A stretch of DNA of 64,000 nt, taken from the NCBI RefSeq assembly GCF_018403765.1, contig NZ_BOVQ01000006.1, positions 120,262 through 184,261 of the forward strand. The letters run 5' to 3'. Made by a program: the position numbers and the translations under genes. The notes beneath the pieces were generated by a model. The model had not been told where the DNA came from. It ran no database searches and worked only from the letters and a program-made list of their open reading frames with translations. Of the stretch, positions 51,313 to 60,955 are shown in pieces (within the stretch, counting starts at the first letter, position 1; every line of letters starts with the position of its first letter). The DNA comes from Lactococcus nasutitermitis. Lineage in GTDB: Bacteria; Bacillota; Bacilli; Lactobacillales; Streptococcaceae.

Positions 51313-52341
51313 ATGGCAGTAACAGCAGCTCAAGTAAAAGAATTGCGTGAAAAAACTGGTGCAGGTATCATGGATGCAAAAAAAGCACTTGTTGAAACAG
51401 ACGGCGACATGGAAAAAGCAACAGAATTGCTCCGTGAAAAAGGTATCGCCAAAGCTGAAAAGAAAGCTGACCGCGTTGCAGCAGAAGGCTTGACAGGTAT
51501 CGCAGTCAAAGGAAATGTCGCAGCACTTGTTGAAATCAATTCTGAAACAGACTTCGTTGCTAAAAACGACCAATTCGTAGCACTTGTAAAAGAAACAGCA
51601 GAACTCATCGCAGCGAACAAACCAGCTGACAATGATGCGGCGCTTGCTCTCAAAAATGCTGAAGGCGTTGCGCTTGCCGATGCTTATGTTCACGCTACAG
51701 CAACTATCGGAGAAAAAATCTCATTCCGTCGTTTCGCTCTCGTTGAAAAAACAGACGAACAACATTTCGGAACTTACCAACATAATGGCGGACGTATCGG
51801 AGTGATTACCGTTCTTGAAGGTGCAGATGAAAGTCTTGCAAAATCAGTAGCAATGCACGTTGCCGCAATGCACCCAACCGTTCTTTCATACACAGAACTC
51901 GCTCCAGAGTTTGTTCATGATGAACTTGCACAAATCAACCACAAAATTGAGCAGGACAATGAAAGCCGCGCAATGGTTGACAAACCAGCTTTGCCACTTC
52001 ACCAATACGGCTCAAAACTTCAACTCACAGATGAAATCATCGCCAAAGCAGAAGAAGACATCAAAGCAGAGCTCAAAGCCGAAGGCAAACCAGAAAAAAT
52101 CTGGGATAAAATTCTTCCAGGTAAAATGGGACGTTTCATCCTTGACAACACAAAAGTTGACCAAGAATACACGCTTCTTGCACAACTTTACGTCATGGAC
52201 GACAGCAAAACGGTAGAAGAATTCCTCAAGTCAGAAAACGCTCAAGTTATCAACTTTGCACGTTTTGAAGTTGGCGAAGGTATCGAAAAAGCAGAAAATG
52301 ACTTCGCAGCAGAAGTAGCCGCACAAGCAGGCATGAACTAA
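51313..52341 (+). CDS. tsf: Elongation factor Ts
   Basis: This 342-residue nucleotide exchange factor for EF-Tu has the N-terminal UBA-like domain ([18 protein letters not shown]) and the EF-Tu-contacting [15 protein letters not shown] (TDFV motif). The C-terminal dimerisation region is longer than in E. coli (283 residues), typical of Lactobacillales. AAGGAG lies upstream of the ATG at 10 bases. No clear own promoter is visible; it may be read through from rpsB or from a promoter within the palindrome region. Confidence 0.98.
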   Translation: MAVTAAQVKELREKTGAGIMDAKKALVETDGDMEKATELLREKGIAKAEKKADRVAAEGLTGIAVKGNVAALVEINSETDFVAKNDQFVALVKETAELIAANKPADNDAALALKNAEGVALADAYVHATATIGEKISFRRFALVEKTDEQHFGTYQHNGGRIGVITVLEGADESLAKSVAMHVAAMHPTVLSYTELAPEFVHDELAQINHKIEQDNESRAMVDKPALPLHQYGSKLQLTDEIIAKAEEDIKAELKAEGKPEKIWDKILPGKMGRFILDNTKVDQEYTLLAQLYVMDDSKTVEEFLKSENAQVINFARFEVGEGIEKAENDFAAEVAAQAGMN

Positions 52342-52353
52342 GCAAATAATAAA

Positions 52354-52400
52354 AAAGATAAAAAATGGATTTTCCTTGCGAAAATCCATTTTTTATCTTT
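52354..52400 (+). terminator. tsf terminator
   Basis: A very long stem, AAAGATAAAAAATGGATTTT paired with AAAATCCATTTTTTATCTTT around a CCTTGCG loop. Confidence 0.9.
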
Positions 52401-52508
52401 TTCGCAGAAAACTCCAAATACCATCATCAATTTCGGACAAAAATATCAAAAATCTCATAAAAAAAACATAGAAAATTTTAACCGATAGTGTATTTATTTA
52501 ACATTATA

Positions 52509-52679
52509 TGCTATAATTAAAGATGAGATTTTGTAGTTTCATAAATCTATAATCAAAGAAAAACGAAATTCGAGCCTATTATATCAGGAAGTAATTGAAT
52601 AACATGAGGCTCAAAAACTCTTACTTGCGCCAAAGAGTGCCAGTAAGCTAAACAAACAAATTTGGAGTAAGCCAAACCC
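52509..52679 (+). promoter_or_regulatory. ezrA promoter and long leader
   Basis: An extended -10, TGCTATAAT, ends at 52517. The leader of about 155 bases can form GAGCCT/AGGCTC (around 52573-52612) and CTTAC/GTAAG hairpins and includes a 15-codon open frame from 52602. GGAG lies 12 bases before the ezrA ATG, a long spacing. I see no known riboswitch. The 110 bases before the promoter hold nothing apart from the tsf terminator. Confidence 0.5.
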
Positions 52680-54410
52680 ATGTCACATACCATTATTATT
52701 TTAGTTATTGTAATCGTCGTTATCCTTGCCATTTTCTACGCTTTTGCGATGATTATGCGAAAAAGAACTGAAGACCGTATCTTGGACTTAGAAGAACGTA
52801 AGGAAGCTCTGTTTGACCTTCCCGTCCAAGAAGAAATCGACAGAATTAAACAAATGCACCTCGTTGGACAATCTCAAACAGTTTTTCGCGAGCAAAATCA
52901 AAAATGGATAGACCTTTCTTCCAATTCATTTGCCGACCTAGAAAATCATATTTTTGAAGCCGAACAACTTAATGATTCTTTCCACTTTTTCCGCGCCCGC
53001 GAGTCTGTTTCAGACAGTGAAGGACAGATTGAAGTGATGGAGCAAGAAGTTGAAGACATCCGCAAAGGAATGGAAGCTTTAACTGAACAAGAAAAATCCA
53101 ACTCAAACAAAATTCAAGAATCACTAGATTTGTACGAAGCGCTCCACAACGATATCACAGACAATGCAGATACATTTGGCAGTGTGATTAGTGAAATTGA
53201 AAAACAACTAGACAATATCGAAACAGAATTTTCTCAATTTGTTACCCTCAATTCCACAGGAGACCCAATTGAAGCTGCAGAAGTTTTAGAAACAGCCGAA
53301 GAACACACCATCGCTCTCCGCGCAATCACAGAACACATTCCAGAATACATCAACACTCTGGATAAAGATTTGCCAAAACAAATCGAAGGATTAGAAGAAG
53401 CCTACGAAAAATTCAAAGTTGAAGATTATACTTTGCCAGAAAGTGTTAATGTTGACGAAAAGATAGAAAATATCAAAACAACAGTTGCAACAGCAAAAGA
53501 ATTCCTCGAACAATTTGAATTAGAAAAAGTAGAAAACGAACTTGTCAATATCCAAGACAAGATTGACGACCTCTACAATGTCTTTGAAAGAGAATACGGC
53601 GCACGACGTAATGTTGAAAAACGCGCAGTTGTCCTCAAAGACTACATTGACCATACACGTGCCAATAATAAAAATCTCCTTCTTGAGATTGACCATGTGA
53701 CTCAGTCTTACGTCCTTTCCGGCAATGAAAAAGGCTATGTTCGTGGATATCAAGAGCATTTAGATATCTTAGATACAGAAGTAGATGAACTTCTTCAAGA
53801 TATTGAAGAAAAGCAAATTCCTTACTCTACACTTTCACGTAAAGTGAACGCAATCGTAGATACTTTAGAAGATATTGAAAAAAATCAGCTTAAAATTAGC
53901 AACATCCTCACAAGCTTAAAAGATGAAGAAAAAGCAGCCCAAGAAATTGCCGACAAATTTGATTCAGAACTTCGCACAATCAAACGTTATGTAGAAAAAT
54001 GTAACCTGCCAGGCTTGCCAAAAGATTATCTTGATTTATTCTTCATGACCAGCGACCGTATTCAAAACCTTTTCAAAGAACTTGGACGTATTCGCTTAAA
54101 TATTGATAGCATCAATCATATCGTTGACGTTTCAACAGAAGATATGCACGTCTTAAAAGATACAACAGACCAATTAGTTGACCATGCAGTTCTTTCAGAA
54201 CAACTCATGCAATATGCCAACCGATATAAAGCAACAGATGAACGTGTAGCACTAGGAATTTCCAGAGCACTTCAATATTTTGAACGCAACCAAAATTATG
54301 ACGCTTCCTTTGAAGAAATTTCTAAAACGCTAGAACTCGTAGAACCTGGCGCAGTAGAGCGTATTTCCAGAGTTTATTTCAACGACAAAGCAAAACCAGA
54401 ATACAGATAA
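52680..54410 (+). CDS. ezrA: Septation ring formation regulator EzrA
   Basis: This 576-residue protein has one N-terminal membrane segment ([20 protein letters not shown]) followed by a cytoplasmic coiled-coil region over the whole remainder, rich in Glu and Leu. EzrA is a membrane-anchored inhibitor and spatial regulator of FtsZ ring formation in Firmicutes with low G+C. The length fits the family (560-575 residues). The C-terminal end ([24 protein letters not shown] segment) is conserved. A terminator follows. Confidence 0.93.
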   Translation: MSHTIIILVIVIVVILAIFYAFAMIMRKRTEDRILDLEERKEALFDLPVQEEIDRIKQMHLVGQSQTVFREQNQKWIDLSSNSFADLENHIFEAEQLNDSFHFFRARESVSDSEGQIEVMEQEVEDIRKGMEALTEQEKSNSNKIQESLDLYEALHNDITDNADTFGSVISEIEKQLDNIETEFSQFVTLNSTGDPIEAAEVLETAEEHTIALRAITEHIPEYINTLDKDLPKQIEGLEEAYEKFKVEDYTLPESVNVDEKIENIKTTVATAKEFLEQFELEKVENELVNIQDKIDDLYNVFEREYGARRNVEKRAVVLKDYIDHTRANNKNLLLEIDHVTQSYVLSGNEKGYVRGYQEHLDILDTEVDELLQDIEEKQIPYSTLSRKVNAIVDTLEDIEKNQLKISNILTSLKDEEKAAQEIADKFDSELRTIKRYVEKCNLPGLPKDYLDLFFMTSDRIQNLFKELGRIRLNIDSINHIVDVSTEDMHVLKDTTDQLVDHAVLSEQLMQYANRYKATDERVALGISRALQYFERNQNYDASFEEISKTLELVEPGAVERISRVYFNDKAKPEYR

Positions 54411-54419
54411 TAAATCACT

Positions 54420-54447
54420 AAATCGCAAGTCTCACTTGCGATTTTTT
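54420..54447 (+). terminator. ezrA terminator
   Basis: AAATCGCAAGT and ACTTGCGATTT pair around CTC, followed by T6. Confidence 0.9.
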
Positions 54448-54465
54448 AAAAAAGAATAACTAAAG

Positions 54466-55446
54466 ATGATAAAAAAAGTAACGATTAAAGACGTTGCGCA
54501 CATAGCAGGAGTTTCTGTGAGCGCAGTCTCTCGCGTCTTCAATAATTATGGAGATATTAGCGAAGAAACCAGAAAAAAAGTCTATCAAGCCGCACAAATC
54601 TTGGATTATACTCCAAATAATGCAGCACGCCAATTATCCAGCAAAAAAAAGAGAATAATCGCCCTTATTCTCAATGAAATCAACGTCACACCAGGTGTGG
54701 CAATGCCACTAGAAATATTAGGTGGTGTCAACGACTATCTGGATAAAACAGACTATGAATTTGTTTTTTATGCAACAAATTCAAATAAACAAAAGCAGAA
54801 AAGTCTCAAACAATTTTGTTCAGAGCGAGATATTTCAGGATTGATTATCCAAGGATTACGAGTGACAGACCCGTATTATGAAGAATTAAAAAATTTCCCA
54901 CTTCCTGTTGTAGCGATTGATCTTTTGTTACAAAATGAAAAAGTTGGAAGTGTTTCTATTGATAATCAAGCAGCGGCAGCAGAAGTTACAACACGTCTTA
55001 TCAAAGCTGGCGCCCAAAATGTTCTTTTTGTTAATGGTACAAAAGAGGCAATCGTCTCCCAACTCCGAGAAAAAGGTTATCGTTCAGCTACTCGAAATCC
55101 AAAAGTAATTTATGCTGAATTTTCAGAAGAATTTGCTTACAAAATGATTTTAAATTATCCTTCATTGGAGAGCGTTGATGCTATTTTTGCTGCGAGTGAC
55201 CTTATGGCAATAGGAATTATCAAAGCCTTGCGAGAAAGAAATATAAATAAAAAAATAGCTATCGTAGGTTTTGATGACATTACTTTGGCTAGTTATATCA
55301 CACCTACACTAACAACTGTTCGCCAAGATATTAAAAAAATTAGTCAAGAAGCAGCAAAAGACCTTCTTCTACAAATAGAACACGGGGAAATAAAAAAACA
55401 TACGGTTCCTTATGCAATTATTGTCAGAGAAAGTGCAGATATTTAA
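54466..55446 (+). CDS. malR: LacI-family regulator, probable maltose regulator MalR
   Basis: This 326-residue protein has the LacI helix-turn-helix (VTIKDVAHIAGVSVSAVSRVFNN), hinge helix (YTPNNAARQLSSKK) and a periplasmic-binding-type sugar domain (VFINGTKEA-like VLFVNGTKEA, IVGFDDITLASYI). It lies ahead of a maltose phosphorylase and maltose ABC genes, so it probably binds the two CTAAAACGTTTTAG operators at 55548 and 56280. Whether maltose or a phosphorylated derivative is the effector cannot be read. The ribosome binding site is weak. Confidence 0.87.
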   Translation: MIKKVTIKDVAHIAGVSVSAVSRVFNNYGDISEETRKKVYQAAQILDYTPNNAARQLSSKKKRIIALILNEINVTPGVAMPLEILGGVNDYLDKTDYEFVFYATNSNKQKQKSLKQFCSERDISGLIIQGLRVTDPYYEELKNFPLPVVAIDLLLQNEKVGSVSIDNQAAAAEVTTRLIKAGAQNVLFVNGTKEAIVSQLREKGYRSATRNPKVIYAEFSEEFAYKMILNYPSLESVDAIFAASDLMAIGIIKALRERNINKKIAIVGFDDITLASYITPTLTTVRQDIKKISQEAAKDLLLQIEHGEIKKHTVPYAIIVRESADI

Positions 55447-55509
55447 AGTTAAAAAATGTAAACGTTATAAAAAATTAACTCATTTGACTTATAAAATTCT
55501 ACAGAGTGA

Positions 55510-55561
55510 TTGACATATGAAAGCGGTTAAGTTATAATTAAAGAGAACTAAAACGTTTTAG
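55510..55561 (+). promoter_or_regulatory. Promoter with cre-like box and LacI operator
   Basis: TTGACA (55510-55515), 17 bases, TATAAT (55533-55538). The spacer contains ATGAAAGCGGTTAAG, resembling a CcpA site (55517-55531). The palindrome CTAAAACGTTTTAG (55548-55561) covers the start of transcription. Another weak CcpA-like box, TGTAAACGTTATAA, lies near 55457. Confidence 0.75.
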
Positions 55562-55572
55562 GAGTTCTTGAA

Positions 55573-56016
55573 ATGAAAAAATTACTATTTGTCCAGAGAA
55601 TATTGGCAAGTCTGATTGATTTAATTATCATCTATATTCCTTTTTTACTCTTGGCAAACTTCTTATTCAAATCAGCAACCCTATTGCCACTTGTCAATCT
55701 ACTTGCAGCCCTCTTATTTGTGATTTACAACATGATTGCCATAAGCAGCTTTGAAGGTCAAAGTCTAGGGAAATATTTTGCAAAACTACAAGTTGAAATT
55801 TTCTCATCTACAACGAGCAAAAAATCAGTAAAACTCATGGAAGTCGGACAAAGAGAAGTGGCAAAAATATTATATTTTTTGCCACTGGCTGGGCCTATTG
55901 TTGCAGTGATTAGCTTTATTTGTTATCTGACTAAGGGAAAGTTTTTACATGATATCATCGGACACAGTACAGTAGTCATCAGGACAAAAGGAGTAAGAGA
56001 AAGCCATGACAGTTGA
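55573..56016 (+). CDS. RDD family membrane protein
   Basis: This 147-residue protein has three to four membrane segments and the RDD-type N-terminus VQRILASLIDLIIIYIPFLL (Arg-Ala-Asp region) and a late His-Asp pattern LHDIIGHSTV. RDD proteins are of varied and mostly unknown function; some act as ion exchangers. The operator-controlled promoter at 55510 drives it, so it belongs to the maltose regulon. It overlaps the next gene by 11 bases. Confidence 0.82.
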   Translation: MKKLLFVQRILASLIDLIIIYIPFLLLANFLFKSATLLPLVNLLAALLFVIYNMIAISSFEGQSLGKYFAKLQVEIFSSTTSKKSVKLMEVGQREVAKILYFLPLAGPIVAVISFICYLTKGKFLHDIIGHSTVVIRTKGVRESHDS

Positions 56017-56260
56017 AAAGATAGCAACTTTCCCTCTCATTACAATGTTTCTCTTGACAGTAATTGTTGCTTACGGTATTGCTTGGTATTATCGAACTGA
56101 TTATGAACCAGCAAAAATGATAAAAGCCTACTTGATATATGCCCCTATCTTTGCAGTGATAAGTATATTTTTACAATTAAAAATAGTACTAATCATTGGA
56201 ATTTACATTTTTGGAGCAGTAATTTTGATTTTTAGAAATCAACATTACTTTGATAAATAA
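56006..56260 (+). CDS. Small membrane protein of unknown function
   Basis: This 84-residue protein has two to three hydrophobic segments (FPLITMFLLTVIVAYGIAWY, LIYAPIFAVISIFLQLKIVL, IGIYIFGAVILIF). It resembles no family I know. Its start lies in the RDD gene and the GGAG upstream is 12 bases away, so coupling to the RDD gene is likely. Both are in the maltose regulon and may form a complex, which is inference. Confidence 0.7.
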   Translation: MTVEKIATFPLITMFLLTVIVAYGIAWYYRTDYEPAKMIKAYLIYAPIFAVISIFLQLKIVLIIGIYIFGAVILIFRNQHYFDK

Positions 56261-56278
56261 AAAATTGTTATAACTAAT

Positions 56279-56294
56279 ACTAAAACGTTTTAGT
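56279..56294 (+). promoter_or_regulatory. Second LacI-type operator
   Basis: ACTAAAACGTTTTAGT, the same core as at 55548, 20 bases before the maltose phosphorylase start. I see no good -35/-10 pair beside it. Confidence 0.7.
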
Positions 56295-56314
56295 TAAAAG
56301 AAAATGAGGATAAA

Positions 56315-58627
56315 ATGCCAGCTTTAATGAATTATAATAAGGAAAAACCCTGGGTAATTGAACAAAAAGGTTTTGAACAACAATATCTTGGAAAAACAGA
56401 AAGTGTAATGGCACTTGGAAATGGCTACTTAGGCACTCGAAGCAGTGAAGAAGAAAGCTATATCGGTGAAAAGCGAGATACCTTTGTAGCAGGAACTTTT
56501 AATAACTTTGATGAAAACGAAGTAACAGAACTTCCCAATGTACCTGATATGTGGGCGCTAGAAATACTTATAAATGGTGAACTTTTCTCTCTGAGTCAAG
56601 GAAGTGTAACAAATTATTCTAAACAACTCAATTTAAAAAATGGTCTATTAACAAGAAGTTTTATTTGGACATTTAAAGATATCCAGCTACAATTCAAGTT
56701 TTTACGCTTTGTATCAATGGCACGCAAACATCTCATGGCAAGCCAGCTTACACTCAATAATTTAACCCAAAAAACAATAAATATCCAAATAAAATCTGGA
56801 ATTAACGGACAGGTTTCCAATGAAGGCAGTCAACATTTTACAGATGGAGAAAAAGGTCTGATGAATGGCAAGTTCATTCAAATGATGCCAAGAACCACTC
56901 ACAGCAATATCCAATTTATACAAACCGTTCATCATCTATTGTCAAAATCAGCAACAGAACGTCCAGAAACAGAACGACGTGCATTTTTTATGAATTATAA
57001 CTTCATTTTAAATAGTGAAGAAATTATAAGTTTTGAAAAACGTGCATCCATCTATACTTCAATAGACAATGATTTAAAAGATAAATCTCTCACAGCTTTA
57101 CGCCAAACAGCCGTTGCAGAATTACAAAATATAGATAAAAAAGATTTTGACGAACTATTAGCAGAGTCAACAAACACTTGGCAAAAAATTTGGGACAAGC
57201 ATCCAATTACTATACAGAGTAAAAATTTTAAAGACCAGTTAGCTATTCGTTTTGCAAAATATCATCTTCATGCGATGGTACCTGCTCATGATGAACATAT
57301 GAATATTGGAGCGAAAGGTTTATCTGGTGAAGGTTACAAAGGTCATGCGTTTTGGGACACAGAAATCTTTATGCTTCCTTACTTCAACTTTACACATCCA
57401 GATATCGCAAAAAATCTTGTTACTTATCGTTATTTAGGACTTGATGGCGCTCATAAAAAGGCAATTTCAAATGGTTATAGAGGAGCGCAGTATCCTTGGG
57501 AAGCAGCAAAACCAGCAGATGGAGAAGTGACCCCAATCTGGGGAGCTGCTGATATTGTCACAGGTCAAGCAACCAAAATTTGGTCAGGTTTCATTGAACA
57601 ACACATTACGTCTGATGTTGCTTTCGGAATTAAACAATATATTGATGTCACAGGAGATGACGATTTTGAGGAAGAAAAAGGCGATGAGATTTTACTAGAT
57701 ACAGCACAGTTTTGGGCAAGTCGATTGGAATATAATTCTAAGCAAAACTATTACGAAATTGACAACGTCATTGGGCCAGACGAATACAAAGAACACGTCA
57801 ATAATAATAGTTATACCAATTATACAGCTCATTGGAATATGACCTATGCTATCCAACTCATTGAACATTTGAAAAAAAATAAATCGCCAATATATAAAAA
57901 ACTCAATAAAAAATTTAATCTTGTCAAGCTAAAAGAAGAACTAGAAGAAAAATCAACTAAAATTTTTCTACCACAACCTACAAAAGCAGGAATTATTCCT
58001 CAAGATGATAGTTATCTGAATAAAAAACTTCTTGATTTGACAAAGTATAAAGAAAAAGATGGTGTTGATAGTCTTTTTCACGATTACAATTTAGAACAAG
58101 TCAATCAAATGCAAATTACAAAGCAAGCCGATGTTCTCTTACTTATGCTCCTTTTTGAAGGACTGTTTGATAAAGAATTAAAATTAAAAAACTTTGATTA
58201 CTATGAGCCCAAAACAACACACGATAGCTCACTTAGTCTTTCTACACATGCTATTCTTTCTGCCGATTTAGGAAAACTAGATAAGTCCTATGATTTCTTC
58301 AATAAAGCAATCAATATTGATATGGGAGAATACATGAAGTCGTCAGATGCAGGTATTCACGCAGCAAGTCTAGGTGGCATCTGGCAAATGATTGTCATGG
58401 GATTTGGGGGTGTTCGTATGATTGATAGTAAACTTCGAATTGAACCACATTTACCTAAAGATTGGCAACATCTGGATTACGGTTTTGACTATCATGGAGA
58501 AAGTATCCACGCAGAAGTTGAACCAGATAAACTGACACTCATTAAAGCAGATGATGGACAGTCAATCACATTTCTACATAATGGTAAAGAATATACTTTA
58601 CAAAACACGGTAACAATCACGCTGTAA
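56315..58627 (+). CDS. mapA: Glycoside hydrolase family 65, probable maltose phosphorylase
   Basis: This 770-residue enzyme has the GH65 order: N-terminal beta-sandwich (WVIEQKGFEQQYLGKTESVM), (alpha/alpha)6 barrel with GHAFWDTEIFMLPYF, the general acid Glu near residue 490 in IGPDEYKEHVNNNSYTN, phosphate-site KQADVLLLMLLF and THDSSLSLSTHA. Maltose phosphorylases turn maltose and phosphate into beta-glucose 1-phosphate and glucose; length and motifs fit. The sugar specificity is inferred from the neighbours. GAGGA precedes the ATG and a LacI-type operator lies 20 bases upstream. Confidence 0.88.
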   Translation: MPALMNYNKEKPWVIEQKGFEQQYLGKTESVMALGNGYLGTRSSEEESYIGEKRDTFVAGTFNNFDENEVTELPNVPDMWALEILINGELFSLSQGSVTNYSKQLNLKNGLLTRSFIWTFKDIQLQFKFLRFVSMARKHLMASQLTLNNLTQKTINIQIKSGINGQVSNEGSQHFTDGEKGLMNGKFIQMMPRTTHSNIQFIQTVHHLLSKSATERPETERRAFFMNYNFILNSEEIISFEKRASIYTSIDNDLKDKSLTALRQTAVAELQNIDKKDFDELLAESTNTWQKIWDKHPITIQSKNFKDQLAIRFAKYHLHAMVPAHDEHMNIGAKGLSGEGYKGHAFWDTEIFMLPYFNFTHPDIAKNLVTYRYLGLDGAHKKAISNGYRGAQYPWEAAKPADGEVTPIWGAADIVTGQATKIWSGFIEQHITSDVAFGIKQYIDVTGDDDFEEEKGDEILLDTAQFWASRLEYNSKQNYYEIDNVIGPDEYKEHVNNNSYTNYTAHWNMTYAIQLIEHLKKNKSPIYKKLNKKFNLVKLKEELEEKSTKIFLPQPTKAGIIPQDDSYLNKKLLDLTKYKEKDGVDSLFHDYNLEQVNQMQITKQADVLLLMLLFEGLFDKELKLKNFDYYEPKTTHDSSLSLSTHAILSADLGKLDKSYDFFNKAINIDMGEYMKSSDAGIHAASLGGIWQMIVMGFGGVRMIDSKLRIEPHLPKDWQHLDYGFDYHGESIHAEVEPDKLTLIKADDGQSITFLHNGKEYTLQNTVTITL

Positions 58628-58674
58628 TACACAGCATATATAAAATTTCATTTATACCTAGGAGGAAAATAAAA

Positions 58675-59964
58675 ATGAAAACATGGAAAAAAGTAGCACT
58701 TGGCGGAGCATCTGTCATGGCAATCGCAACACTTGCAGCTTGTGGCAACTCAGCATCATCAAGTAAAAATTCAAGCACTAACTTCAAAGGTCAAACTTTG
58801 AAAATTGGAACATGGGCTGGTTCTCCCCAAGAAACAACAGCGATGAAAAAGCAAATTAAGAACTTTGAGAAGAAAACAGGAGCAAAAGTTGTCAACAAAG
58901 TTTACACGAACATCAATCAACAACTTCCTGCGGACTTCTCAGCCCATACAGCACCTGATGTTTTCTACGTTGACAGCTCAATGTTTCCATTTTACAATAA
59001 AGAAGGTGTGCTTCAACCTTTGAAATCTTCTGATGGTTACAAGTTCAGTGATTTCTATAAAACACAACTAGATGCTTTTAAGTCAGGTAGCAAAGTTTAC
59101 GGTATCCCAAAAGATATGTCAACTCTTGCCTATCTTGTCAATCTTGATATGTTAAAGAAAAGTGGAGTAAGCCAGAGCGATATTCCAACTTCTTACGAAG
59201 GCTTAGTCAAATGGTTGCCAGGCATTCAAGCAAAATTAGATGCAGCTTATGGAAAAGGAAAAGTTTCAGCCTTTGGTTACGACCAAGACCTTGCCCGTCT
59301 TTTCCCAATCGTCAGCGCAAGCAATCCTAGTTTTATCAAAGATAAAGGAAATGGCAACTCAAATCTTTCGAGTTCCAAAACTTTATCCAATCTTGATATT
59401 TTGACTCAACTTACAAAAACAGGAGCAACAGCAACACCACAATCAATAGGTTCATCTAATGATGGGGAAGCATTTGGTACAGGGAAAGTTCTCATGATTG
59501 ACGATGGAAACTGGGATTATCAAACCCTTCAACAACAATACAAGATGGAACCAGGCAAAAACTTTGCCATTCTCCCAATGTTTACTTACAATGGCAAAAA
59601 AGAAACAATGTCTTACACAGTTGGTTGGGCGGAATCCAAACAATCTAAAGAACAAAGTCTCGCAAATAAGTGGATTCAATACGTCACAGGAAAAGCTGGT
59701 ATGACGATTGATGCTGACAATACGGGTGTTCTTCCTACACGAAGTGACTTAAAAGCAAAAGTTATCAATGGTGATAAGCAACTTGAAGTCTTTGCTAATG
59801 AAGTTGGATATGCTACACCATGGCAATATGGAACATCGCTTGTTGATGTTCAAACATCATTTAATAACTTCTTGCCAAGTGCATTATCAGGCAAAACATC
59901 ACTTTCTAGTGCAATGAAAAAAGCAGATGCCCAAGCCAATACAGCAATTAAGAATGGCAATTAA
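58675..59964 (+). CDS. Maltose-type ABC transporter substrate-binding lipoprotein
   Basis: This 429-residue protein begins MKTWKKVALGGASVM and ends its signal peptide with TLAAC, lipobox Cys23, so it is anchored to the outer membrane face. The remainder is a type 1 carbohydrate-binding protein (APDVFYVDSSMFPFY, YGIPKDMSTLAYLVNLDML, EAFGTGKVLMIDDGNWD). It gives sugar to the permeases encoded next. AGGAGG precedes the ATG. Two strong hairpins separate it from the permease gene. The maltose or maltodextrin specificity is inferred from context. Confidence 0.9.
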   Translation: MKTWKKVALGGASVMAIATLAACGNSASSSKNSSTNFKGQTLKIGTWAGSPQETTAMKKQIKNFEKKTGAKVVNKVYTNINQQLPADFSAHTAPDVFYVDSSMFPFYNKEGVLQPLKSSDGYKFSDFYKTQLDAFKSGSKVYGIPKDMSTLAYLVNLDMLKKSGVSQSDIPTSYEGLVKWLPGIQAKLDAAYGKGKVSAFGYDQDLARLFPIVSASNPSFIKDKGNGNSNLSSSKTLSNLDILTQLTKTGATATPQSIGSSNDGEAFGTGKVLMIDDGNWDYQTLQQQYKMEPGKNFAILPMFTYNGKKETMSYTVGWAESKQSKEQSLANKWIQYVTGKAGMTIDADNTGVLPTRSDLKAKVINGDKQLEVFANEVGYATPWQYGTSLVDVQTSFNNFLPSALSGKTSLSSAMKKADAQANTAIKNGN

Positions 59965-59988
59965 GTAATGAATTTAAATAAGGATGCT

Positions 59989-60024
59989 AAGGGCTAGCCC
60001 TTACTCCTTTTTATAAAAAGGAGT
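59989..60024 (+). promoter_or_regulatory. Double hairpin between the binding protein and permease genes
   Basis: AAGGGCTAGCCCTT (59989-60002) is a perfect palindrome. It is followed by ACTCCTTTTT-AT-AAAAAGGAGT (60003-60024), also perfect, whose 3' arm contains the AAAAAGGAG ribosome binding site of the permease. It would reduce permease translation and stabilise the upstream message. Confidence 0.65.
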
Positions 60025-60031
60025 GCTTATC

Positions 60032-60955
60032 ATGGAGCAAACCAAATCTACAAAAAAGAAACGCTCACGTCGTCAGACATCAGAAATGTTACAAGGTTAT
60101 GGATTTTTAATACCAGCAGGTGTTATCGCAGCTATCTTTTTTATCTACGCAGTTGTATTTGCTGTTTATATGTCTTTTAATAAAGTCAATATGCTGACAA
60201 ACAACTATTCATGGAATAACTTTCAAAATTATATCAATATTTTCTCAGACCCTACAGTCAAGATAGCATTAGAAAATACTTTAGGTTTTGTCGCGATTGT
60301 CGTTCCTTGTCAAACAATAATTTCCTTAGTGATTGCTTATGTGTTGAGTTCACGCGGTGTAAAAGGAAAGTCAATTTTTCGTCTGATATACTTCTTGCCA
60401 ACCTTGACAAGCTCAGCAGCATTAACTTTAATTTTTATGTTTTTGTTCAATGTTAATGGACCTATCAATCAATTATTTATCGGAATGGGATTATATCATA
60501 CACCAATCAATTTTTTAAATGAACCTTTTTGGTCGATGAAAGTCATCGTTGCGATGAATATCTGGTCAACCGTTCCATTTTATATGACCATTTATTTGGC
60601 TTCATTGGTTGATTTGCCTTACTCACTCTATGAAGCAGCAATGATAGATGGAGCAAGTGCTTGGCAGCGCCTGCGCTATATCACTGTCCCATATTTACGC
60701 CCTATTACGACTTATGTTCTTTTAACTGGGATTATTGGAACTTTCCAAATGTTTGACCAAGCTTATATTTTTTCTGGAGGAACTGGAGGACCATCTAACT
60801 CTACTCTAACGTTGGCTCTTTTGATTTATCAATATGCGACGACAGGATTGGGTTCAGGCATTGGTTATGCAGCAGCAATCGCTGTGTTACTGGGAATTTT
60901 GATTTTTGTTGTTAGTCGTATCGCAGAAAAACTCAATGGAGGACTTGCAAAATGA
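60032..60955 (+). CDS. Maltose-type ABC transporter permease (MalF-like)
   Basis: This 307-residue membrane protein has about six helices and the EAA loop YEAAMIDGASAWQRLRYITV that contacts the ATPase. It pairs with the permease encoded next and the binding protein at 58675. No ATPase gene is in the window; the family often shares one (MsmK/MalK) encoded elsewhere. The start at 60032 has AAAAAGGAG at eight bases, sequestered in the hairpin above; the GTG at 60023 lies in that hairpin. The stop overlaps the next start (ATGA). Confidence 0.9.
   Translation: MEQTKSTKKKRSRRQTSEMLQGYGFLIPAGVIAAIFFIYAVVFAVYMSFNKVNMLTNNYSWNNFQNYINIFSDPTVKIALENTLGFVAIVVPCQTIISLVIAYVLSSRGVKGKSIFRLIYFLPTLTSSAALTLIFMFLFNVNGPINQLFIGMGLYHTPINFLNEPFWSMKVIVAMNIWSTVPFYMTIYLASLVDLPYSLYEAAMIDGASAWQRLRYITVPYLRPITTYVLLTGIIGTFQMFDQAYIFSGGTGGPSNSTLTLALLIYQYATTGLGSGIGYAAAIAVLLGILIFVVSRIAEKLNGGLAK

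Noticed and set aside
52602..52650. 15-codon leader peptide before ezrA
   Set aside because: Its AGGAAG box is 12 bases away and the peptide has no attenuation-type codon run; evidence is too thin.
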